Source: Acinetobacter sp. XH1741 (GTDB lineage Bacteria > Pseudomonadota > Gammaproteobacteria > Pseudomonadales > Moraxellaceae). From it: a DNA stretch of 64,000 bases. The stretch covers positions 1 through 64,000 of the forward strand of contig NZ_CP157428.1 of the NCBI RefSeq assembly GCF_041021895.1, given 5' to 3'. Positions 10,194-18,609 of the stretch are shown here, piece after piece (the stretch's first letter is position 1; each line of letters opens with the position of its first letter). The notes beneath the pieces were generated by a model. That model was not told the origin of the DNA, ran no database searches, and worked only from the letters and a program-made list of their open reading frames with translations. A program made the position numbers and the translations under genes.

Positions 10194-10652
10194 ATGGATT
10201 TTTTGATTATGGGGAAATTTTTTGTTGGGGCTTTGCTCTTATTGGGAATAAACACAGCTACTTTTGCAGCTGATATTACCGGTCTTTGGCAAACAATTGA
10301 TGATAAAACAGGTGCCCCTAAGGCTCATGTAGAAATACGAAAAGAGGCAAATGGTACTTATGCAGGAAAAGTTGTAAAAATTACACCTCGTCCAGGTTAT
10401 ACACCCAAAGAAATTTGTGATAACTGCCCAGCGCCTTATACCAATAAACATATTGTAGGTTTAGATATTGCGACTGGTTTAAAACAAGTTGATAGTACAA
10501 CCTATACTGGGGGTAAAATTCTAGATCCGAACACGGGTAAACTTTATGGTTTAAAAGCCAAACTTAGTGCAAATGGTAAACGTCTACACATGCGTGGTTA
10601 CCTTGGAGTTTCAGCTTTGGGACGTAATCAAATCTGGATTCGTTTAGAATAA
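10194..10652 (+). CDS. Secreted DUF2147 protein
   Basis: 152 residues with a signal peptide ending near TFA-AD. The mature part matches DUF2147 (GLWQTIDDKTG near the start, a CDNC pair, and GYLGVSALGRNQ.W near the end), a lipocalin-like periplasmic family of unknown function. ATG at 10209 is an alternative start; neither start has a clear Shine-Dalgarno. A terminator follows at once. Confidence 0.85.
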   Translation: MDFLIMGKFFVGALLLLGINTATFAADITGLWQTIDDKTGAPKAHVEIRKEANGTYAGKVVKITPRPGYTPKEICDNCPAPYTNKHIVGLDIATGLKQVDSTTYTGGKILDPNTGKLYGLKAKLSANGKRLHMRGYLGVSALGRNQIWIRLE

Positions 10653-10661
10653 TTTAAAAAT

Positions 10662-10689
10662 AAAAAAGCCGCGTATGCGGCTTTTTTTA
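10662..10689. terminator. Bidirectional terminator
   Basis: Stem aaaaagccgc / gcggcttttt with loop gtat. It lies between the convergent DUF2147 and apaH genes. Confidence 0.9.
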
Positions 10690-11529
10690 TTACATGACGG
10701 GGTTAACTACTGAAAAAGCTTGCTGATTTTCAAGTCGATAAGCAATTAAGTTTTTCCCCCATACACACCCACCATCAACATTTTGAATATGATCACTAAT
10801 CGTTCTGCCTTCTAGAGCAGCCCAATGTCCAAAAAATACTTGATGTGTTTGTGCAGCTTTACTTGGGAATTCAAACCAAGGTAAATAACCTTCTGGCATT
10901 GGTGCATCTAAAGTATCTTTAAAACTAAATTCTAAAGTTCCTTGTGCATTGGTTAAACGCATACGTGTTAAGTAATTGGTAATACAGCGTAAACGGTCAT
11001 TACCAGTCAAATCATCTGACCAAAGATCTGGTTTTGAACCATACATTTCTGCTAAAAACGCGTCTAATACAGACAAGTCATCGTGTGCTAATACTGCTTC
11101 AACTTCTTTTGCTAACGCAGCGGTTTTGTGAGCATCCCAAATACAAGGAATACCTGCATGAGTCAGCACAGTTTGTTCATTTGGAAATAAACATAATGGC
11201 TGCTTACGTAACCAGTCGATGAGTTCATCACCATCCACAGCATCAATAACATCCTGCGTGTGATCTTTTTCTTTAATTTCTTTAAGACCACGAGCACAAG
11301 CGATGAGCGTTAAATCATGATTACCTAATACTGTTGCCGCGGCACCACGATCAGCTAACTTTTTAATAAAACGTAAAGCGCCCACAGAGTTTTCTCCACG
11401 GGCAACTAAATCACCAGCAAACCAAATAAAATCTTGATCAGGATCAAAGCGTATTTCTTTCAGTAGTGCCTTAAGTGCTTCAAAACAACCTTGCACGTCT
11501 CCAATCACATAATTATAACGCTTGGTCAT
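10690..11529 (-). CDS. apaH: Symmetrical bis(5'-nucleosyl)-tetraphosphatase ApaH
   Basis: 279 residues. It hydrolyses Ap4A to two ADP and also removes Np4 caps from RNA. Serine/threonine-phosphatase-like motifs are present: GDVQG near the N-terminus, GDLVARG, GNHD and THAGIP. It is the last gene of pdxA-rsmA-apaH, and its ATG directly follows the rsmA stop. The apaG gene found between ksgA and apaH in enterics is absent here. Confidence 0.96.
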   Translation of the reverse strand: MTKRYNYVIGDVQGCFEALKALLKEIRFDPDQDFIWFAGDLVARGENSVGALRFIKKLADRGAAATVLGNHDLTLIACARGLKEIKEKDHTQDVIDAVDGDELIDWLRKQPLCLFPNEQTVLTHAGIPCIWDAHKTAALAKEVEAVLAHDDLSVLDAFLAEMYGSKPDLWSDDLTGNDRLRCITNYLTRMRLTNAQGTLEFSFKDTLDAPMPEGYLPWFEFPSKAAQTHQVFFGHWAALEGRTISDHIQNVDGGCVWGKNLIAYRLENQQAFSVVNPVM

Positions 11530-12342
11530 TTATGCCACCATTTGATCTGCCAAAGCCACAAATGCAGCAAGACTTAAAGTTTCTGGACGAGCCATTGGGT
11601 CGACACCTGCTTTCTCGAAACCATCATCTGCCAACATCCCTTTAAGACTATTTCTTAGTGTTTTACGGCGTTGGGTAAATACGTGTGCAACTAAACGGGC
11701 AAGTGCTTTCTCATCTTTCGCGACAATTGGTTTTTGTTCGTAAGGAACCAAACGGAATACCGCACTTGTTACTTTCGGTGGTGGATTAAATGCACCTGCC
11801 GGCACTTCAAATAAAAAGGTAGGTTGGCAATAATACTGAATCATTACCGATAAACGCCCATATTCTTTTGTATTTGGTTCAGCAGTAATACGATCCACTA
11901 CTTCTTTTTGCAACATGAAATGCATGTCTTTTACTTGGCTACCAAATTCCAAGAGATGAAAAAGTAACGGCGTAGAAATGTTATAAGGCAAATTACCCAC
12001 TACACGTAATGGGCGACCATCTTTTATAAGTTGGCTAAAGTCATATTTTAATGCATCAGCTTCTACGATCGTTAAACGTTCTGGATGTGGTACACGCTCT
12101 GGTAAACCTGCTGCTAAGTCACGGTCTAACTCGACTACTGTTAAAGCATCACACTCCCCAATCAAAGGAGAGGTTAAAGCAGCTAAGCCCGGACCAATTT
12201 CAACAACATTATCGCCTGGACGCGGATTTACAGAGCGTACAATTTTGGCAATGACTCGTTGATCATGTAAGAAGTTTTGACCAAAACGTTTACGAGCTTT
12301 ATGCCCTTCATCTTTCGGGTTTAGGGCATTAATTTGATACAT
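11530..12342 (-). CDS. rsmA: 16S rRNA (adenine1518/1519-N6)-dimethyltransferase RsmA
   Basis: 270 residues. It dimethylates two adjacent adenines in helix 45 of 16S rRNA, a late step of 30S assembly. Motifs: FGQNFLHD at the N-terminus, the SAM-binding VEIGPGLAALT, and the catalytic NLPYNIS. It lies 23 nt after pdxA and directly abuts apaH, an operon order shared with many gammaproteobacteria. Confidence 0.97.
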   Translation of the reverse strand: MYQINALNPKDEGHKARKRFGQNFLHDQRVIAKIVRSVNPRPGDNVVEIGPGLAALTSPLIGECDALTVVELDRDLAAGLPERVPHPERLTIVEADALKYDFSQLIKDGRPLRVVGNLPYNISTPLLFHLLEFGSQVKDMHFMLQKEVVDRITAEPNTKEYGRLSVMIQYYCQPTFLFEVPAGAFNPPPKVTSAVFRLVPYEQKPIVAKDEKALARLVAHVFTQRRKTLRNSLKGMLADDGFEKAGVDPMARPETLSLAAFVALADQMVA

Positions 12343-12365
12343 AGAACATTTCCAACATGAAAAAT

Positions 12366-13349
12366 TTAACTCGCTGCCAACGATAAAGCCAAATCGACAG
12401 CGACATTTAAACTTGAGCTTTTTGCCAAGCCTGTCCCAGCTAAAGACAGAGCAGTACCATGATCGACTGAAGTTCGAATAAATGGTAAGCCCAATGTGAT
12501 ATTAATTGCTTCACCAAAACCCTGTGATTTTAGCACAGGTAAGCCTTGATCATGGTACATGGCAAGTACGGCGTCAGCATTTTTAAGATGATCAGGAGTA
12601 AATAAAGTATCTGCCGGCAAACTTAGACTTAATTTAACACCTTGGAATCGATAACTCTCGAGCACTGGATTAATGGTGTCAATCTCTTCACGACCTAAGT
12701 AACCATCTTCACCCGCATGAGGATTTAAACCACAAACCAAAACCCGTGGTTCTGTAATTTTAAACTTAGTTTTTAGGTCATGAAGTAAGATATCAATAAC
12801 CTGATGCAACCGTTCTTTGGTAATTGCATCAGCAACATCTCTTAAAGGTAAATGTGTAGTTGCTAAGGCAACCCGCAAGGTCTTAGTTGCAAGCATCATC
12901 ACAACGCGCTTAACACCTGCAAACTCTTGATAGTATTCAGTGTGTCCACTAAATAAAATTCCAGCATCATTAATGACCGATTTTTGCACGGGCGCAGTAG
13001 CAACCCCTACACTTTTACCAGACATTGCGTACTCAGCTGAACGACGCAGTTGTTCTAATACATAAGCTGAGTTAGCTGGATTTAATTGACCATCAACAAC
13101 TGCAGACGCTAATGGCACATGCTCTATATAAAGTTCATTTAGAGATGATGATTCAGTCTGTCCAACATATTCTATAAACTGAATATCCAGCCCAAGTTTT
13201 TGGGCACGTTGTTTCAATAAATTTCGGTCAGCTAAGACAACAATAGGACGTTCATCAACGCGTTTAGCCAAGCTCAAACAAATATCTGGACCAATACCAG
13301 CCGGCTCACCAGAAGTGACATATAAAGGCAGCACAATCACTCCAGACAC
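12366..13349 (-). CDS. pdxA: 4-hydroxythreonine-4-phosphate dehydrogenase PdxA
   Basis: 327 residues, an NAD-dependent oxidative decarboxylase in pyridoxal-phosphate synthesis. Family motifs: VTSGEPAGIGPDI near the N-terminus, SGHTEYYQEF, GLNPHAGEDG, and a conserved MYHDQGLPVLK metal/substrate region. The start is read as GTG at 13349; a second in-frame GTG three codons on would give the more usual short N-terminus. First gene of the operon with rsmA and apaH. Confidence 0.95.
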   Translation of the reverse strand: MSGVIVLPLYVTSGEPAGIGPDICLSLAKRVDERPIVVLADRNLLKQRAQKLGLDIQFIEYVGQTESSSLNELYIEHVPLASAVVDGQLNPANSAYVLEQLRRSAEYAMSGKSVGVATAPVQKSVINDAGILFSGHTEYYQEFAGVKRVVMMLATKTLRVALATTHLPLRDVADAITKERLHQVIDILLHDLKTKFKITEPRVLVCGLNPHAGEDGYLGREEIDTINPVLESYRFQGVKLSLSLPADTLFTPDHLKNADAVLAMYHDQGLPVLKSQGFGEAINITLGLPFIRTSVDHGTALSLAGTGLAKSSSLNVAVDLALSLAAS

Positions 13350-13431
13350 ATAACAAAGATTAGTTTTATTTTAACATATCTGACATTCATCAGTTTATGG
13401 ATTAAATTATCTAGCTTAAAATGGATTTTTC

Positions 13432-13460
13432 TTGTGGCTTTGAGCAAACTCGTTTAGAAT
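13432..13460 (+). promoter_or_regulatory. Promoter of rplM-rpsI
   Basis: TTGTGG (13432-13437) and TAGAAT (13455-13460) are separated by 17 bp, about 63 bp upstream of the rplM ATG. The predicted transcript starts near 13467. Confidence 0.6.
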
Positions 13461-13473
13461 GCTCGCTCCTTTT

Positions 13474-13499
13474 GTTTGGACAGATTCCATAGTCCAAAC
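13474..13499 (+). promoter_or_regulatory. Leader hairpin upstream of rplM
   Basis: A perfect 8-bp stem (gtttggac / gtccaaac) with a 10-nt loop in the short 5' leader of rplM, 24 nt before the start codon. Ribosomal protein leaders of this kind often bind the encoded protein (here L13). That role is inferred. Confidence 0.55.
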
Positions 13500-13522
13500 C
13501 AACTATAATAGGTAGTGGTTTA

Positions 13523-13951
13523 ATGAAAACTCTCAGCGCTAAGCCAGCTGAAGTTCAACATGACTGGTATGTTGTTGATGCTTCTGGCAAAACTTTAGGT
13601 CGCCTTGCGACTGAAATCGCTCGTCGTTTACGCGGTAAGCACAAAACTTCTTATACTCCTCACGTTGACACTGGCGATTACATCGTTGTGATTAATGCTG
13701 AACAAGTTCAAGTGACTGGTAAAAAATCACTTGATAAGAAATATTATCGCCATACTGGTTTCCCTGGTGGTATCCGTGAGACTAACTTCGAGAAGTTAAT
13801 TGCTCACAAACCTGAAGCTGTTCTTGAAAAAGCAGTTAAGGGCATGTTACCAAAAGGTCCTCTTGGTTATGCAATGATCAAAAAAATGAAAGTGTACGCT
13901 GGTACTGAGCATCCGCATGCTGCTCAACAGCCACAAGTTTTGGACATCTAA
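13523..13951 (+). CDS. rplM: 50S ribosomal protein L13
   Basis: 142 residues, the standard length, with family motifs [30 protein letters not shown] and [13 protein letters not shown]. It is an early-assembly protein of the large subunit. It is followed 12 nt later by rpsI, the pairing found in most bacteria. Confidence 0.98.
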
Positions 13952-13963
13952 GGGATACAGCAC

Positions 13964-14350
13964 ATGGCTACTAATTATGGTACAGGTCGCCGTAAGACCG
14001 CAACTGCACGTGTTTTCTTGTCATCTGGTACAGGTAAACTCGTTATTAACAACCGTACTTTAGAGCAATATTTCGGTCGTGAAACTGCTCGTATGGTTGT
14101 TCGTCAACCTTTAGAACTTTTAGAAGTTACTGAAAAGTTTGACCTTTACATCACTGTTAAAGGTGGTGGTATTGGTGGTCAAGCTGGCGCGATCCGTCAC
14201 GGTATTACTCGTGCGCTTATCGCTGCTGACGAAACTTTAAAACCTGTTCTACGTCAAGCTGGTTTCGTTACTCGTGATGCTCGTGAAGTTGAACGTAAGA
14301 AACTTGGTTTACGTAAAGCTCGTAAACGTCCTCAATTCTCTAAACGTTAA
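13964..14350 (+). CDS. rpsI: 30S ribosomal protein S9
   Basis: 128 residues with [14 protein letters not shown] at the N-terminus and the basic C-terminal tail ending RKRPQFSKR, which reaches the P-site tRNA. Shares the rplM transcript and ends at a strong terminator. Confidence 0.98.
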   Translation: MATNYGTGRRKTATARVFLSSGTGKLVINNRTLEQYFGRETARMVVRQPLELLEVTEKFDLYITVKGGGIGGQAGAIRHGITRALIAADETLKPVLRQAGFVTRDAREVERKKLGLRKARKRPQFSKR

Positions 14351-14369
14351 TTCGTTTATCGAGTTGGAC

Positions 14370-14401
14370 AAAAAGCCTTGGATTTTTCCAAGGCTTTTTT
14401 A
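14370..14401 (+). terminator. Terminator after rpsI
   Basis: Stem aaaagccttgg / ccaaggctttt followed by T residues, 20 nt after the rpsI stop. Confidence 0.9.
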
Positions 14402-14524
14402 TTATGAAAATAGAACTACAAACTGCAAACTTATAAATATAAACAAACTATCTCTTTAGAACCGTGATTTCCTAGAGCATTTTTAGTATCCTAATCGATT
14501 CACTCAACCACGTCGTCTTGTGAT

Positions 14525-15178
14525 ATGTCGGTCGAAAACACCTCTATTCAGGGGATTACCCTTTACAGTCATGCTGATGATTTCCGTTCTCACTGGATTC
14601 GTTTCTTATTAGCAGAAAAACAAATTAAATATCAATTGATCGTAACTGATCACGAAGATGAGGATTTAGCAAGTCTAAACCCCTATAACCAATTGCCAAT
14701 GCTAGTTGAGCAAAACCTTAAATTATTTTCGGCGCCGATTATTGCTGAATATCTCGATGATCGATATCGTCAGAATAAACTCTATGCCGATGCTCCTATG
14801 ACACGTGCAGAGCAACGCCAATATATTTGGCGTCTTGAAAATGACTGGTTCAAGTTAGCTGATCATATGCTCAAACATGCCGATACTTTAAATGTAGAAC
14901 AAAAACTAAAAGCACAAAAAGAATTACGTGATACCTTAATTTCACTTACCCCCTTATTTCAGCATTTCCCTTATTTTATGTCTGAAAATTTTTCAATTTT
15001 GGATTGTATGCTTGCCCCAATTTTTGTGAGGCTGAATAGCATGGGAATTGATTTACCAAAGCAGCAGTGTCGGCCTATATTTTTGTACTGTAAACGTATC
15101 TTTAGCCGCCCTTCTTTTGTTAAATCAATGACGCCCCAAGAGAAAACCCGTTACAATGAACAATTAAATATGGAATAG
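14525..15178 (+). CDS. sspA: Stringent starvation protein A (GST-fold)
   Basis: 217 residues with a thioredoxin-like N-terminal domain and an all-alpha C-terminal domain, as in glutathione S-transferases. SspA binds RNA polymerase and affects stress and stationary-phase transcription in enterics. Position directly after rplM-rpsI and 6 nt before sspB matches the conserved rplM-rpsI-sspA-sspB order. Confidence 0.93.
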   Translation: MSVENTSIQGITLYSHADDFRSHWIRFLLAEKQIKYQLIVTDHEDEDLASLNPYNQLPMLVEQNLKLFSAPIIAEYLDDRYRQNKLYADAPMTRAEQRQYIWRLENDWFKLADHMLKHADTLNVEQKLKAQKELRDTLISLTPLFQHFPYFMSENFSILDCMLAPIFVRLNSMGIDLPKQQCRPIFLYCKRIFSRPSFVKSMTPQEKTRYNEQLNME

Positions 15179-15184
15179 TGTGAT

Positions 15185-15613
15185 ATGTCTGAGCAAACTA
15201 TTGAATTAACCCCTACACGTCCTTATCTTGCTCGCGCAATCTATGAATGGATTTGCGATAACCAGCTCACACCTTATTTATTAGTTGATGCAACACAGCC
15301 GCATACTGAAGTACCTCAACAATTTGTGAAAGATGGTCAGATTGTTTTAAATATTGTGCCACATGCTGTACATCAGTTACTTATTAGTAATGATGCTATT
15401 ACTTTTTCAGCACGTTTTGGCGGTGTATCTAAAGATATTTACGTCCCTATTCAGGCAGTTTTAGGGATGTATGCACGCGAAAATGGCCAAGGTTTATTCT
15501 TTGATCCAGAAGAATATGCAAATGTAGTACCTGCTCAAGAGACGGTAGAGTCAGAAGCACAAGAACCAACTGAACCAACCAAGAAAAAGCCAACACTAAG
15601 AATTTTAGATTAA
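15185..15613 (+). CDS. sspB: ClpXP specificity adaptor SspB
   Basis: 142 residues. The N-terminal SspB substrate-binding domain (TRPYLARAIYEWICDN, then GGVSKDIYVP) is followed by an acidic linker and a short C-terminal tail ending KPTLRILD, the type that docks on ClpX. SspB delivers ssrA-tagged proteins to ClpXP. Co-transcribed with sspA. Confidence 0.95.
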   Translation: MSEQTIELTPTRPYLARAIYEWICDNQLTPYLLVDATQPHTEVPQQFVKDGQIVLNIVPHAVHQLLISNDAITFSARFGGVSKDIYVPIQAVLGMYARENGQGLFFDPEEYANVVPAQETVESEAQEPTEPTKKKPTLRILD

Positions 15614-15630
15614 TTTTAGAGGAATAAAGT

Positions 15631-16287
15631 ATGGCATTTGATTTAGTCCAATACTTTGCTGAGCAAATAAAAATTCAAAAGCCTCAGCTTTTAAATCAAT
15701 ATCCAGCCAATGAAAAAAATAAGCTGATTGATGAAGTAAATGTGCTCACCCTTGGCAAGCTCATTAGTTTATGGCGCCAAAATGACAATAAAATTTATCA
15801 TGAGATCAAGACTGCTGATCCATTATACATTCAAGAAGTTGCTCGCCATCTGACTACGTCTAAGCACAATCAGTCAGTGTTAAAAAATGCTGAGCTTGAA
15901 CAAAGTATCTCTGAAATCCTAACATTACAGTTAACAGAGCTTAATCAACTTGATGAAACTGGTGGTTTTGGCCAAAACGGCTTAAAAGAATTAATTTTGG
16001 GACAAGTGGAACATTTATCAGGACAAGCTGATGATTGGGTTTGGTCAACAAACCATCTAACAGAATTAATTGGTTCTAAACCTGTTGAGCAAGAAGAGCT
16101 ATCATTGGACGCAACAATGAAGGAGTTCAATCAAATGGTTCACCAAGCCCAACCACATCATGATGATTTACATGTTGAAGAACAACCGATCGAGACTTTT
16201 ATTCCTACATGGTCAAAAGTTATTGCTCCATTAGTCGCTTTAGCAATTTTAGGTTATCTCTATTGTTTTTATACACATTTAGTTTAA
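15631..16287 (+). CDS. Conserved hypothetical protein with C-terminal membrane anchor
   Basis: 218 residues. Not recognised as a known family. The soluble part is charged and mostly helical, with an acidic, histidine-containing stretch at about 165-190. One hydrophobic helix near 198-216 lies at the extreme C-terminus, so it looks tail-anchored in the inner membrane facing the cytoplasm. It has a good Shine-Dalgarno (gagga), lies 17 nt after sspB, and is probably co-transcribed. Confidence 0.75.
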   Translation: MAFDLVQYFAEQIKIQKPQLLNQYPANEKNKLIDEVNVLTLGKLISLWRQNDNKIYHEIKTADPLYIQEVARHLTTSKHNQSVLKNAELEQSISEILTLQLTELNQLDETGGFGQNGLKELILGQVEHLSGQADDWVWSTNHLTELIGSKPVEQEELSLDATMKEFNQMVHQAQPHHDDLHVEEQPIETFIPTWSKVIAPLVALAILGYLYCFYTHLV

Positions 16288-16303
16288 TTTTATAATGCAT
16301 ATT

Positions 16304-16336
16304 AAAAAGAGGAAACACTTGTTCCTCTTTTTTTTA
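16304..16336 (+). terminator. Terminator of the sspAB transcript
   Basis: An 11-bp stem aaaaagaggaa / ttcctcttttt with a 7-nt loop and a trailing T-run, 16 nt after the preceding stop codon. Confidence 0.9.
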
Positions 16337-16536
16337 TTTAAATAAGTATAATTTATTATTCAATATTATTTTAACATTCTATTACAATTATTTTATTTAA
16401 GATAAAAATTATATTATGTAAACCTGAGCACATTATTAAAAGTATAATGCAAAAATACTCTTATAATATTTTTTATAGACTGACATTTTTGGTCAGTTAT
16501 TTACCTAAACAACAATTTTAATCTTCACTCGATTTA
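16337..16536. other. AT-rich non-coding stretch
   Basis: Very AT-rich, with no convincing reading frame on either strand. It contains one short inverted repeat (actgac / gtcagt, 16479-16497) upstream of the roadblock-cluster promoter, which could be a regulator site. Nothing else is recognisable. Confidence 0.6.
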
Positions 16537-16564
16537 TTGACTTCAACTTAAGCAGAAATATAAT
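16537..16564 (+). promoter_or_regulatory. Promoter of the Roadblock-GTPase cluster
   Basis: TTGACT (16537-16542) and a perfect TATAAT (16559-16564) with a 16-bp spacer. The predicted transcript start near 16571 is about 58 nt before the first start codon. Confidence 0.75.
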
Positions 16565-16572
16565 GATTTTTA

Positions 16573-16595
16573 ACTACTTTTAAGGAAAAAGTAGT
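16573..16595 (+). other. 5'-terminal mRNA hairpin
   Basis: A 9-bp perfect stem actactttt / aaaagtagt with loop aagga, right at the predicted 5' end of the transcript. It probably protects the message from decay. The loop resembles a Shine-Dalgarno but is too far (over 40 nt) from the ATG. Confidence 0.55.
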
Positions 16596-16628
16596 AACTA
16601 TAATTTTATAATCATGAGAGATAAAAAA

Positions 16629-16988
16629 ATGGCTAAACTTTCTTTAGATAGCTTAACTGAAATTGATGGTTTTATTGCATCTGCACTTGTTGACTCAGAA
16701 AGTGGATTATCACTTGCAACACAAGGTGGTGGGGAAATTGATTTAGAATTAGCAGCAGCTGGAAATACAGAGGTTGTTCGAGCAAAGCGAAATATCGCTA
16801 ATGCTTTGAAATTAAATGATAATATTGAAGATATTTTAATTACCTTAGGTAAGGCTTATCACCTAATTCGCCCTTTAGAAAGTAATAATAATTTATTCCT
16901 TTACTTGGTTCTTGATCGCACTAAATCAAATCTGGCTATGGCTCGTCATGAGTTAAAGTCATTTGAAAAAGAACTCGATTTTAGTTAA
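16629..16988 (+). CDS. Roadblock/LC7 domain protein 1
   Basis: About 119 residues forming one Roadblock/LC7 domain ([18 protein letters not shown] at the start, then a central helix and LYLVLDR strand). Such dimers bind small Ras-like GTPases, acting as activators or scaffolds (MglB, CvnB). ATG at 16629 is chosen because gagag (16617-16621) lies 7 nt upstream; an in-frame ATG at 16614 has none. It is the first gene of a four-gene cluster with a GTPase and a second Roadblock protein. Confidence 0.85.
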   Translation: MAKLSLDSLTEIDGFIASALVDSESGLSLATQGGGEIDLELAAAGNTEVVRAKRNIANALKLNDNIEDILITLGKAYHLIRPLESNNNLFLYLVLDRTKSNLAMARHELKSFEKELDFS

Positions 16989-16999
16989 TTGGTATATTT

Positions 17000-17030
17000 T
17001 ATGCTCTTTATATATATTATAAAGAGCATA
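17000..17030 (+). other. Intergenic hairpin after Roadblock gene 1
   Basis: A perfect 13-bp stem tatgctcttta... / ...taaagagcata with a 5-nt loop, 12 nt after the stop codon. It is not followed by a T-run, so it is probably a 3'-protecting or processing structure that raises the yield of the first protein over the later ones. Confidence 0.6.
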
Positions 17031-17074
17031 TAAAAAATCATTATTATTATTTAATAAAAATTTAAAATGATACT

Positions 17075-18040
17075 ATGGATAGGCATTGTATAAATATTGC
17101 AGTTTCTGGTTTAAGCTTAAAAACTTCAGATGAATTAAAAATTGTAATTCGAAATTTAACACCTAATCAGTATGGTATTAACTGGGTTAATATTTCTAGC
17201 GATCAAATTGATTTATTACTCATTAATGAAAACTTTTTTGATGCAGATAATATTCAAAATATTCTTCAGAAGAAAAAAATTCCTTATTTAAAAATTACGA
17301 AAACACCTTCAAATAATGGAAATGCCATTCATGAACATACTTTACACTTTCCTTTAGAAAAATCTGAACTTTTACTTGCTTGGCTACAAACGAACTTATT
17401 ATCTTCTTTAAAATCTGCTGGTCTTAGTACATCTCCAGCTTTGCTCAATGAAAGAGCACTCATAGATGAACAATTTATAAGAAATTTGCATAGCCCAGAA
17501 CATACCAAATTACATCTATTTGATGATAAAGGTACTCTCGCTATTATTGATAACAGAACTCAAGTTGCCTGGTTAGAACCTTCTCGTCAAAAACCACAGA
17601 CCAATATGAGTTTTAATTTTGCTTTTGCTAAAACTTCAGATTTTATTAAAGTTTCTCGAAAAAAAGATTATTACTTACAAGACTGGTTATGGAATCTCAT
17701 CTGGGCTTCAAAAGATTTTGAAAATTTAGCTTCAGTTGATGGATATTTCAAAATTGATCATTGGCCACAGCCCTATCAACAAGAGTCTAGAAAAGTTAGC
17801 CTTCAGCTCGCAGCCTGTTTTATACAAGGAGCAAAAGTTACTGACGTTGCTAAACAGCTCAACCAACCTATTGACGTTGTTTTACGCTTTATTACGGCCT
17901 GTTTAATAGCTAATAACGGTCAATACGTTACTGCAAATAAATGTTCTTACTCACCCAAGCTTCATTCAGAAAGCTCAAATACAGAAAATCATTTTTTTAA
18001 AAATTTTATAGGGAAGATTAGACGCCGTTTTGGTCTTTAA
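17075..18040 (+). CDS. Unknown protein of the Roadblock-GTPase cluster (possible DUF742-like C-terminus)
   Basis: 321 residues, no signal peptide or membrane helix. Not recognised as a whole. A region near 250-285 (VTDVAKQLNQPIDVVLRFI and following) has the spacing of a winged-helix HTH. It resembles by eye the DUF742 domain of actinobacterial CvnC, which sits between the Roadblock (CvnB) and GTPase (CvnD) genes, the same position as here. The N-terminal two thirds have no clear match. It lies 8 nt before the GTPase gene. The DUF742 link is inference. Confidence 0.7.
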   Translation: MDRHCINIAVSGLSLKTSDELKIVIRNLTPNQYGINWVNISSDQIDLLLINENFFDADNIQNILQKKKIPYLKITKTPSNNGNAIHEHTLHFPLEKSELLLAWLQTNLLSSLKSAGLSTSPALLNERALIDEQFIRNLHSPEHTKLHLFDDKGTLAIIDNRTQVAWLEPSRQKPQTNMSFNFAFAKTSDFIKVSRKKDYYLQDWLWNLIWASKDFENLASVDGYFKIDHWPQPYQQESRKVSLQLAACFIQGAKVTDVAKQLNQPIDVVLRFITACLIANNGQYVTANKCSYSPKLHSESSNTENHFFKNFIGKIRRRFGL

Positions 18041-18048
18041 GGAACGTT

Positions 18049-18609
18049 ATGATTATACAGCAATATAAAATTGTCTTTGCAGGCAGTATGGGGGCTGGAA
18101 AAACAGAAGCAATTAAATCGCTTTCTGAAATCCCAATTTTGGCAACAGAAGCATTTAACACAGATGTACAAAGCCACCAAAAATCGCAAACTACTGTTGG
18201 GATTGATTACGGTGAAATCACGCTAGATGACGGTATTAAAATTGGACTATACGGAACGCCCGGACAAAGTCGTTTTGATTTTATCTGGTCGGTTATTTGT
18301 GAGGGTGCGATCGGTATTATCCTACTCTTAGACCACAACAGTTCCAATCCAGTTGCCGAGTTAGAACGCTATCTGGACACCTTTAAAAACTATAATGATA
18401 ATATTGCAATTGGTATTACGCATGTAGATGAAAATAAAGAATCTTCCCTTCACCAATATCGTAATTGGTTAACAGTCAATGAACTTCAACATCCGCTGTT
18501 TTTTATTGATGCAAGAGAACAAGAACAAGTTTTAATGATGGTTGAATCATTAATTGCATCACTTGAAGTCAAGATAGGCGTAGCATCGCAGGGGAATGAT
18601 CATGCTTAG
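18049..18609 (+). CDS. Small Ras-like GTPase (CvnD/MglA-like)
   Basis: 186 residues, a single G domain: P-loop GSMGAGKT (G12-T19), switch segment with TTVGIDYGEITLDDG, and G3 region GTPGQSRFDF. G4 is THVDE, a departure from NKxD. The strand pattern TVGxDxGxITLDD...YGTPGQ.RF is the CvnD type of actinobacterial conservons. GTP-bound forms of these switches usually govern polarity, motility or secretion. Its end overlaps the start of the second Roadblock gene, implying translational coupling. Confidence 0.88.
   Translation: MIIQQYKIVFAGSMGAGKTEAIKSLSEIPILATEAFNTDVQSHQKSQTTVGIDYGEITLDDGIKIGLYGTPGQSRFDFIWSVICEGAIGIILLLDHNSSNPVAELERYLDTFKNYNDNIAIGITHVDENKESSLHQYRNWLTVNELQHPLFFIDAREQEQVLMMVESLIASLEVKIGVASQGNDHA

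Noticed and set aside
16994..17035. Rho-independent terminator after Roadblock gene 1
   Set aside because: The stem is strong but is followed by A residues rather than T on the coding strand.
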